From Rhodospirillales bacterium (GTDB lineage Bacteria; Pseudomonadota; Gammaproteobacteria; Nevskiales; Nevskiaceae), in assembly GCA_903970615.1 (NCBI GenBank), contig CAJCJH010000015.1:1-64000 (forward strand): 64,000 nucleotides of DNA, read 5' to 3'. This document shows, one piece after another, positions 57,871-64,000 of this stretch (the first letter of the stretch is position 1; every line of letters starts with the position of its first letter). Position numbers and translations under genes: made by a program. The notes beneath the pieces were generated by a model, which ran no database searches, was not told where the DNA came from, and saw only the letters and a program-made list of their open reading frames with translations.

Positions 57871-58867
57871 GCAGAACTCCCGGCGCACGCGCGGTGAGCT
57901 CGACGAAAATATCTTCGAGATCCGGCTCGCGTGTATGCACGTCGTCGATGCCAACACCTGCTGCGCGCAGCGCGGCGAATACGCTGGCGATCGGCTGTTT
58001 TTCGAGTTCCAGCTTGAGTTCGATCACGCCAGCTTTTTCGCTGGTGACGAGTGCGCGCAAGCTTTCCGGCAGCGGCGCGTTGTCAGTCAGCCGCAGCTTC
58101 AAGAAACGATACGGATTGCGCGCCAGCAATTGCTCGGTGGTGGCGATGATTTTCACCTGGCCTTTGTCGACGATCGCAATGCGCTCGCACATTTCCTGCG
58201 CTTCTTCAAGGTAGTGCGTGGTCAGCACGACGGTGGTTCCTTTCGCATGCAGATCGCGCATGAAACTCCATAGCGTGCGGCGCAGTTCGACATCCACGCC
58301 CGCGGTAGGCTCGTCGAGAATCACCACCGGCGGCTTGTGTACCAGCGCCTGCGCGATCAGCACGCGGCGCTTCATGCCGCCGGATAGCGCACGCGTCGAA
58401 ACCTTGCGTTTATCGGCGAGATCGAGCCGCTCCAGCATTTCGTCGATCCACGGCCAGACTTCGCGGCCGGCGCCGTAATAACCGGCTTGAATACGCAGCA
58501 TGTCGACCACTTTGAAGAATGGATCGAACACCAATTCCTGCGGCACGATGCCGAGGCAGCGGCGCGCGCGGCGCCAGTCGGAAACGGTATCGTGACCGAG
58601 CACGCTGATGGCGCCGGCATCGCTGCGGATCAAGCCGGCGATGATGTTGATGAGGGTGGATTTGCCCGCGCCATTCGGGCCGAGCAAGCCGAAAAACTCG
58701 CCGCGACGAATGCTGAAATCGATGCCATTGAGCGCCTGCACCGCGCCGTAGCGCTTGCGCAGGCCGGCAATTTGAATGGCCGGAGTTTCGGCTGCGGCGC
58801 TGCCGGAAATGCCGCCTGTGCCGGCGCTGGGAATCTTGTCGGTGATTGGGGGGAGCGCGTGGTTCAT
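57863..58867 (-). CDS. ABC transporter ATP-binding protein
   Basis: From the ATG at 58867 (334 residues) this ATPase of an ABC-2 exporter has [20 protein letters not shown] (Walker A), ALSGGMKRRVLIAQALVHKPPVVILDEPTAGVD (signature and Walker B) and a C-terminal regulatory stretch typical of ABC-2 drug or polysaccharide exporters. A TATAAT box ends 11 bases before the start, so the leader is only a few bases long. A longer frame (to 59023) exists but overlaps the divergent photolyase gene. Confidence 0.95.
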   Translation of the reverse strand: MNHALPPITDKIPSAGTGGISGSAAAETPAIQIAGLRKRYGAVQALNGIDFSIRRGEFFGLLGPNGAGKSTLINIIAGLIRSDAGAISVLGHDTVSDWRRARRCLGIVPQELVFDPFFKVVDMLRIQAGYYGAGREVWPWIDEMLERLDLADKRKVSTRALSGGMKRRVLIAQALVHKPPVVILDEPTAGVDVELRRTLWSFMRDLHAKGTTVVLTTHYLEEAQEMCERIAIVDKGQVKIIATTEQLLARNPYRFLKLRLTDNAPLPESLRALVTSEKAGVIELKLELEKQPIASVFAALRAAGVGIDDVHTREPDLEDIFVELTARAPGVLHA

Positions 58868-58877
58868 CGGATAAAAC

Positions 58878-58883
58878 ATTATA
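58878..58883 (-). promoter_or_regulatory. TATAAT -10 box for the ABC exporter genes
   Basis: A perfect TATAAT on the minus strand; transcription would begin near 58871, four bases before the ATG at 58867, implying a nearly leaderless message. The -35 region (around 58901-58906) is weak. Confidence 0.5.
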
Positions 58884-58919
58884 CGCTGCACACCCGAATC
58901 GAAGACTTGTCCGACACTC

Positions 58920-60386
58920 ATGTCCATTGCCATCGTCTGGCTGCGGCGCGATCTGCGCCTTGCTGACAATCCCGCACTGCGCGCAGCGCTCGAAGCGCAT
59001 GAACAAGTGCTGCCGGTTTTCATCCATCATGCGCCGGATGAGGAACAGCCCTGGTCCAGCGGCGCGGCTACGAACTGGTGGCTGCATCATTCGCTGAAAG
59101 CGCTGGCTCAGTCGATCGCGCAAGCAGGCGGCAGCTTGATTCTTCGTGCAGGCGATACGCTGGCCGAATTGCGCAGCCTGGTGAAATCCACCGGCGCGAC
59201 TGCGGTGTACTGGAACCGGCTCTACGAACCTGCCGTGATCGCGCGCGACCGGCAGATCAAGCAAGCACTGCGCGAAGATGGACTGATTGCCGAAAGCCGC
59301 AACGCCGCGTTGTGGTTCGAGCCCTGGGAACTGCAAACCGGCGGCAAGGAACCTTATCGCGTATTCACGCCATTCTGGCGCAACGCGGAAGGCAGACTGC
59401 GCGAACAGCTAGCGCAAGGTCGCGCGCCGCTGGCCGCTGTTCGCAAGTTGAAATCGCTTGCCAAACCGGCGGAATCGCTCGCGCTGGAGGATCTGCAACT
59501 GCTGCCGAAAATCGGCTGGGATCAGCATTTCTATACCGCCTGGACGCCTGGCGAATCCGGTGCGCAGGCGCAGCTCGGGCGCTTCCTGAAAGCGCCGGTC
59601 GGAAGCTACTTGGCCCAACGCGATCTGCCCGCGGTCGATGCGGTTTCGCAGCTTTCGCCGCATCTGCATTTCGGCGAGATTTCGCCGATGCAGATTGCCG
59701 CCGCGATCGAACAGCTGCTCGCTGAAAATCACGCCGCCGGCGTACGCAAGAATGCCGAAGGTTTTCTGCGGCAGATTGCCTGGCGCGAGTTTGGGCATCA
59801 CCTGCTGTTCCATTTTCCCCAAACACCAACCGCACCTCTCAACCCGCGCTTCGCGGAATTTGAATGGCGCTCGAAAAACGCCTACGCCAGCGATCTGCGC
59901 GCTTGGCAACGCGGCGAAACCGGTATTCCGATCGTCGATGCCGGCATGCGCCAGCTTTGGCAAACCGGCTGGATGCACAACCGCGTGCGCATGCTCGTCG
60001 CCAGCGTATTGACCAAAAATCTGCTGATCCCGTGGACCGAAGGCGCAGCCTGGTTCTGGGATACGCTGGTCGATGCCGACCTCGCCAACAACACGCTCGG
60101 CTGGCAATGGGTCGCCGGCTGCGGCGCCGATGCCGCGCCCTACTTCCGCATCTTCAATCCGGTTCTGCAAGGTTTCAAATTCGATAGCGCGGGTGACTAC
60201 GTGCGGCGCTGGGTGCCGGAACTGGCGCAGCTACCGGCATCTGCCATCCACGCGCCCTGGGATGCCGAGCAGCAAGTGTTGCAGCACGCCGGCATCAAAC
60301 TCGGCAGCGACTACCCTAATCCCATCGTCGACCTGCGCGAAACACGGGCGCGCGCATTGGAAGCTTACGATCGCGTTAAGAAATGA
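58920..60386 (+). CDS. phr: Deoxyribodipyrimidine photolyase
   Basis: This 488-residue flavoprotein repairs cyclobutane pyrimidine dimers using blue light. The N-terminal photolyase domain is IVWLRRDLRLADNPALRAAL. The FAD-binding domain has FLRQIAWREFGHHLLFHFP, GIPIVDAGMRQLWQTGWMHNRVRMLVASVLTKNLLIPW, and DADLANNTLGWQWVAGCGADAAPYFRIFNP. The antenna pocket is of the CPD class I type. It is divergent from the ABC genes. Confidence 0.96.
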   Translation: MSIAIVWLRRDLRLADNPALRAALEAHEQVLPVFIHHAPDEEQPWSSGAATNWWLHHSLKALAQSIAQAGGSLILRAGDTLAELRSLVKSTGATAVYWNRLYEPAVIARDRQIKQALREDGLIAESRNAALWFEPWELQTGGKEPYRVFTPFWRNAEGRLREQLAQGRAPLAAVRKLKSLAKPAESLALEDLQLLPKIGWDQHFYTAWTPGESGAQAQLGRFLKAPVGSYLAQRDLPAVDAVSQLSPHLHFGEISPMQIAAAIEQLLAENHAAGVRKNAEGFLRQIAWREFGHHLLFHFPQTPTAPLNPRFAEFEWRSKNAYASDLRAWQRGETGIPIVDAGMRQLWQTGWMHNRVRMLVASVLTKNLLIPWTEGAAWFWDTLVDADLANNTLGWQWVAGCGADAAPYFRIFNPVLQGFKFDSAGDYVRRWVPELAQLPASAIHAPWDAEQQVLQHAGIKLGSDYPNPIVDLRETRARALEAYDRVKK

Positions 60387-60463
60387 TTTCGATTGATAAT
60401 GCCGCGAACAGCGCCCGTCACTCGATCCGCTAAAATCCTGAAGTTCCCATTGGCGATTCCACT

Positions 60464-61465
60464 TTGAACGACCTCCGCTCACCCGCAAAACCGCTCGATG
60501 CCGAAGCTCTGCAAGCTTTCGGCCGGCGCGTGCTGGAAACCGAGCGCGATGCGTTAAGCGCACTGCTGCCACGCGTTGACCACAGTTTCGTCGCCGCTTG
60601 CACGCTGATGTTCGGCTGCCGCGGCCGCGTGGTCGTTACCGGCATGGGCAAGAGCGGGCATGTCGGCGGCAAGATTGCGGCGACGCTCGCGTCGACCGGC
60701 ACGCCTGCATTTTTCGTTCATCCGGGCGAGGCCAGTCACGGCGATCTCGGCATGATCATGCGCGACGATGTGCTGCTGGCGCTGAGCAATTCCGGCGAAA
60801 CCGCTGAAGTGCTGGTGCTGCTGCCGCTGATCAAACGCATGGGCGTGCCGCTGATCGCAATGACCGGGCGGCCCGCTTCAACGCTGGCAAAAACCGCCGA
60901 GGTGCATATCGATGTTTCGGTCACGCAGGAAGCCTGCCCGCTGAATCTGGCGCCGACCGCGAGCACCACCGCAACGCTGGCAATGGGTGATGCGCTCGCG
61001 GTTGCCTTGCTCGAAGCGCGCGGCTTCACGCAGGACGATTTTGCGATGTCGCATCCTGGCGGCATGCTCGGCCGGCGGCTGCTGCTGCGGATCAAGGATG
61101 TGATGCAGGTCGGCGCGCGCATTCCGAAAGTCGCCGCCGATGCCGCGCTTTCAGCCGCGCTTCTGGAGATGACCCAGAAAGGTCTCGGCATGACCGCCGT
61201 AGTCGATGCCGAGGATCATGCGCTGGGCGTATTCACCGACGGCGATCTGCGTCGCGTGCTGGATGCCGGCGTGGATATCCGCCGCGCAAAAATCGCGGAA
61301 GTGATGACGCACGGCGGCAAGCATGTGGCGGCCGAACAGCTCGCCGCCGAGGCGGTGAACCTGATGGAGAAACACAAGATCACCGCGCTGATGGTGCTCG
61401 ATGAACACCAGCATTTGCAGGGCGTGATCCACATGCACGATCTGCTGCGCGCGGGTGTGGTGTGA
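60464..61465 (+). CDS. kdsD: D-arabinose-5-phosphate isomerase KdsD
   Basis: This 333-residue enzyme supplies arabinose-5-phosphate for KDO. It has an N-terminal SIS domain (VVVTGMGKSGHVGGKIAATLASTGTPAFFVHPGEASHGDLGMI and LALSNSGETAEVLVLLPLIKRMG) with the family-specific ECPLNLAPTASTT-like motif ACPLNLAPTASTT. Two C-terminal CBS domains follow (RVLDAGVDIRRAKIAEVMTHGG and TALMVLDEHQHLQGVIHMHDLLRAGVV). Start is TTG at 60464. It is coupled to kdsC. Confidence 0.96.
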   Translation: MNDLRSPAKPLDAEALQAFGRRVLETERDALSALLPRVDHSFVAACTLMFGCRGRVVVTGMGKSGHVGGKIAATLASTGTPAFFVHPGEASHGDLGMIMRDDVLLALSNSGETAEVLVLLPLIKRMGVPLIAMTGRPASTLAKTAEVHIDVSVTQEACPLNLAPTASTTATLAMGDALAVALLEARGFTQDDFAMSHPGGMLGRRLLLRIKDVMQVGARIPKVAADAALSAALLEMTQKGLGMTAVVDAEDHALGVFTDGDLRRVLDAGVDIRRAKIAEVMTHGGKHVAAEQLAAEAVNLMEKHKITALMVLDEHQHLQGVIHMHDLLRAGVV

Positions 61466-62016
61466 TGAGCGCGGGCCTGCACAAATCGCCGGCGGAACGT
61501 GCGCGCAATATCCGCTGTGTGGTGTTCGACATCGACGGCGTCATCACCGATTGCAAACTGTATCTCGGCCCGGATGGTCTGGAATTGAAAGCGGTGAATG
61601 TGCGCGATGGGCTGGGCATCAAGCTGCTGCTGAACGCCGGCATCGAAGTCGCCATCATTTCAGGACGGCCTTCGCCGGCGATGCAGGCGCGGTTTGAATA
61701 CCTCGGCGTCAAGCATGTCTGGCTCGATGTCGACGAAAAAATTCCGGCTTACGAAAAGCTGCTGGCGAAACTGAAGCTGGCCGATTCGCAAGTTGCCGTG
61801 ATGGGCGACGACGTGCCCGATCTGCCGCTGATGCAGCGCGCTGGTCTGGCACTGACGGTGGCCGATGCGCATCCGACAGCGCTAGCCGCTGCGCATTGGA
61901 TCAGTCACCTGAACGGCGGCAATGGCGCCGTGCGCGAGGCCTGCGATTTCATTCTCGCCACGCAAAATGAAGGCCGCAGCGCAGCTGCCGGATTGATGGT
62001 GGGAGCGCGCAGCTAG
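61465..62016 (+). CDS. kdsC: KDO 8-phosphate phosphatase KdsC
   Basis: This 183-residue HAD phosphatase releases phosphate from KDO-8-phosphate. Motif I is FDIDGVITDCKLY, with SGRPSPAMQARFEYLGVKHVW (motif II region) and VAVMGDDVPDLPLMQRAGL (motif IV). It lacks a cap domain, as in tetrameric KdsC. Its ATG overlaps the kdsD stop by one base (TGATG), and its stop overlaps the lptC GTG by one base. Confidence 0.96.
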   Translation: MSAGLHKSPAERARNIRCVVFDIDGVITDCKLYLGPDGLELKAVNVRDGLGIKLLLNAGIEVAIISGRPSPAMQARFEYLGVKHVWLDVDEKIPAYEKLLAKLKLADSQVAVMGDDVPDLPLMQRAGLALTVADAHPTALAAAHWISHLNGGNGAVREACDFILATQNEGRSAAAGLMVGARS

Positions 62017-62588
62017 TGAAGCGCAAGCTGATTTTGCCGCTGCTGTTGATCGCCGCTGCGATCGGCCTGTTCCTCACCTTGCAACATCTCGACGAAGGTA
62101 CTCTGGTGAAATCGGCAGCCGACACTGCTGCGCCGCGCTACACGCTGGTAGACGCCGAATGGACGCGTTACGACGCCGACGGCGAACCGGCGCTGCTCGG
62201 CCAGGCCAGCCAGATCGTGTATCTCGACGATCAATCCGGCACCGCGAGCGACTTGGTGGTGGATGTGCTCGGCATCGGCGGCGCGCCTTGGCGCTTGAGT
62301 TCGCCAACGGCCGTGCTACCGGCCGCGCAACGCAAATTCGAGTTGACTGGCGGCGTCGATATCGCCGGCAAATGGCCGGATAACGGCGAAGACGTGCGCG
62401 GCCGCACCGATCAGGTCTGGGTCGATCCGGATGCGCATCAGTTTTATACCGACGCGCCTTTCGAGTGGCATAGCGACACGCGCAACGGAACTTCACGCGG
62501 CATGCATGCAGATTGGCGTTACAAAACGCTGGATTTACTGCACGATGTGAACATGACTTACCTGATGAAAGCCACACCCAATAAATGA
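62016..62588 (+). CDS. lptC: LPS export system protein LptC
   Basis: This 190-residue bitopic protein has one N-terminal membrane helix (MKRKLILPLLLIAAAIGLFLTL) and a periplasmic beta-jellyroll (PRYTLVDAEWTRYDADGEPALLGQASQIVYLDDQSG, DQVWVDPDAHQFYTDAPFEWHSD). It passes LPS from LptBFG to LptA. The GTG start overlaps the kdsC stop by one base. It ends 10 bases before lptA. Confidence 0.93.
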   Translation: MKRKLILPLLLIAAAIGLFLTLQHLDEGTLVKSAADTAAPRYTLVDAEWTRYDADGEPALLGQASQIVYLDDQSGTASDLVVDVLGIGGAPWRLSSPTAVLPAAQRKFELTGGVDIAGKWPDNGEDVRGRTDQVWVDPDAHQFYTDAPFEWHSDTRNGTSRGMHADWRYKTLDLLHDVNMTYLMKATPNK

Positions 62589-62598
62589 CCCGATCGAA

Positions 62599-63327
62599 AT
62601 GACGCGGATTGAAACACCCAGGATCGTGATTCGGTGGCTCGTTCATGCGGCGAACACGCTCGCAAAAACGATTCGCCACACGAGCCGGTTCGCGCTTTAT
62701 CCATTGCTGCTGATGCCCTTGGCCCACGCGGCGAATGCGCAGACGACTGCCGCAACCAGCGAGCCTGCGCCGACACTGACGCCGCCGCCGCGAACCTCCG
62801 GATCGCAGATGCGCGACACCAAGGAGCAACTCGGTAAAACACCCAATGGCGCCGCCTTGCGGCCGAGTGGCGCGGTCAACATCACCTCGAAAACTTCGCA
62901 GATGGTGCAAGGCGCATCCACGGTATTCAGCGGCGATGTGAAAATGGATTCCGACACCTTGAAGATGGATGGTGAAAGGCTCGAACTGAAGCAATTCGTC
63001 GGCAGCCAGTACATCGCCACGCTGACCGGCACGCCGGCGCACATGTCGCATCCGAGCACCGGCGAAGACGATCCGCCGATGACCGCGCATGCGAAAACCA
63101 TCGTTTACGATTCGCGCAACGGCATTGCGGATCTGAGCGGCGATGCCTTTGTCACCAAGGGCGAGCAGACGATGGCGGCCGATACGATTCACTACAACGT
63201 CGCCGAGAAAAGCATTCTCGCCTCGGGCGGCGGCGATAGCGGGCGTGTGCATATCGTGATTCCGCCAGCCACCGAAATGGCGCCAACTTCGGGGTCGACG
63301 CCTGCGCCTGCGCAACCTCAGCAATGA
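62599..63327 (+). CDS. lptA: LPS transport periplasmic protein LptA
   Basis: This 242-residue exported protein has a signal sequence ending near AHAANAQ (about residue 47), a Thr/Pro-rich segment, then the OstA-like beta-jellyroll ([41 protein letters not shown] and [40 protein letters not shown]). It forms the periplasmic LPS bridge. Its longer N-terminal leader (over 40 residues before the cleavage site) is unusual. Its stop overlaps the lptB ATG (ATGA). Confidence 0.94.
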   Translation: MTRIETPRIVIRWLVHAANTLAKTIRHTSRFALYPLLLMPLAHAANAQTTAATSEPAPTLTPPPRTSGSQMRDTKEQLGKTPNGAALRPSGAVNITSKTSQMVQGASTVFSGDVKMDSDTLKMDGERLELKQFVGSQYIATLTGTPAHMSHPSTGEDDPPMTAHAKTIVYDSRNGIADLSGDAFVTKGEQTMAADTIHYNVAEKSILASGGGDSGRVHIVIPPATEMAPTSGSTPAPAQPQQ

Positions 63328-64000
63328 ACACGGCGACCCGCAGCAAGCCTGCGAAAATCGCACCGAGTGCGGTCGTGGCCACAACCGTAGTCGTGAACGC
63401 CGGCGATAGCGCGAAAGATGCAATAAAAGACGCCAAGAAATCGGTGCTGAGCGCACATGGCCTGATCAAGCGCTATCGCCGCCGTACCGTCGTCGCCGAT
63501 GTTTCGCTCACTGTTTCGGCCGGTGAAATCGTCGGCTTGCTTGGTCCCAATGGCGCGGGCAAAACCACATCTTTCTACATGGTGGTGGGTCTGGTCGGCA
63601 CCGACGGCGGCCGCATCGAACTCGATGGCGAAGACATCACGCGCCAGCCGATGCACGCGCGCGCGCGCATGGGCGTGGGCTATCTGCCGCAGGAAGCGAG
63701 TGTATTCCGCAAGCTTTCGGTGGCCGACAACATCATGGCGATTCTTGAACTGCGCGACGATCTCAATTCCGAAGGACGCCAGTCGGAACTCGAACGCCTG
63801 CTCGGCGAATTGCACATCAGCCACGTGCGCGAAGGCTTGGGCATGAGTCTTTCCGGCGGTGAACGGCGGCGTTGCGAAATCGCGCGCGCGCTGGCGGCGA
63901 ATCCGCGCTTCATCCTGCTCGACGAGCCGTTTGCCGGTGTTGATCCGATCGCCTTGATCGATATCCAGCAGATCGTGCGGCATCTGTCGCAACGCGGTAT
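63324..64000 (+). CDS. lptB: LPS export ABC transporter ATPase LptB, cut by window end
   Basis: The 225 codons in the window give Walker [10 protein letters not shown] (74-82), [38 protein letters not shown] (signature and Walker B) and [21 protein letters not shown], all typical of LptB. The start overlaps lptA by four bases (ATGA). About 42 residues precede the usual LptB start ([21 protein letters not shown]); these are rich in Ala, Val and Lys and lack a family match. Absent from the window: rpoN and hpf, which often follow. Confidence 0.95.
   Translation, partial: MNTATRSKPAKIAPSAVVATTVVVNAGDSAKDAIKDAKKSVLSAHGLIKRYRRRTVVADVSLTVSAGEIVGLLGPNGAGKTTSFYMVVGLVGTDGGRIELDGEDITRQPMHARARMGVGYLPQEASVFRKLSVADNIMAILELRDDLNSEGRQSELERLLGELHISHVREGLGMSLSGGERRRCEIARALAANPRFILLDEPFAGVDPIALIDIQQIVRHLSQRG

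Noticed and set aside
62074-63456. A 460-codon minus-strand frame opposite lptC and lptA.
   Set aside because: The Arg-rich translation is typical of antisense frames, and the lpt genes are certain.

Overview
The window is a high-GC chromosomal segment of a gammaproteobacterium, most like the Nevskiales/Xanthomonadales side of the class. This rests on gene order. The blocks rsmG-parA-parB-atpI...atpC-glmU-glmS, mutY-yggX, murA-bolA-ABC genes and kdsD-kdsC-lptC-lptA-lptB are typical of gamma- and betaproteobacteria, and glmU-glmS beside the atp operon favours gamma. The species cannot be named from the sequence alone.

Layout. 1-577: the edge of an integrated element, with a P4-type integrase cut by the window start beside a tRNA-Phe gene. 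0.68-6.3 kb: yggX-mutY, a START-like exported protein and AsmA on the minus strand, then rimO. 6.7-11.1 kb: a tight four-gene plus-strand operon (HAD phosphatase, PLP aminotransferase, alpha/beta hydrolase, CFA-synthase-like methyltransferase) with no assigned pathway. 11.1-21.2 kb: AEC transporter, flavin oxidoreductase, cardiolipin synthase, HU, RmuC, a TonB-like protein, and a LysR regulator divergent from a crotonase. 21.3-29.7 kb: accessory region with three exported proteins of unknown function, an orphan histidine kinase with a small membrane protein, two tandem terminated RNA-like elements on the minus strand, tandem Crp/Fnr regulators and another exported protein. 29.8-45.1 kb: glmS, glmU, the complete ATP synthase operon atpIBEFHAGDC, parB, a PH-domain membrane protein, parA, rsmG and a chalcone-isomerase-like exported protein. 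45.2-50.3 kb: surface lipoprotein, OmpA-like protein, exported lipoprotein hydrolase, MFS transporter. 50.4-59 kb: hisD, hisG, eutBC (inserted between hisG and murA), a VOC protein, murA, bolA and an ABC-2 exporter. 58.9-64 kb: photolyase, then kdsD-kdsC-lptC-lptA-lptB for KDO synthesis and LPS transport, with lptB cut by the window end.

How the genes work together. The cell-envelope theme is strong: GlmS and GlmU make UDP-GlcNAc, MurA commits it to peptidoglycan, KdsD/KdsC supply KDO, LptA/B/C move LPS, and cardiolipin synthase and the CFA-like enzyme act on phospholipids. The best candidates for undescribed biology are the 6.7-11.1 kb operon, the duplicated RNA-like elements near 27 kb with their neighbouring Crp pair and kinase, and the exported three-gene set at 21.3-25.5 kb.
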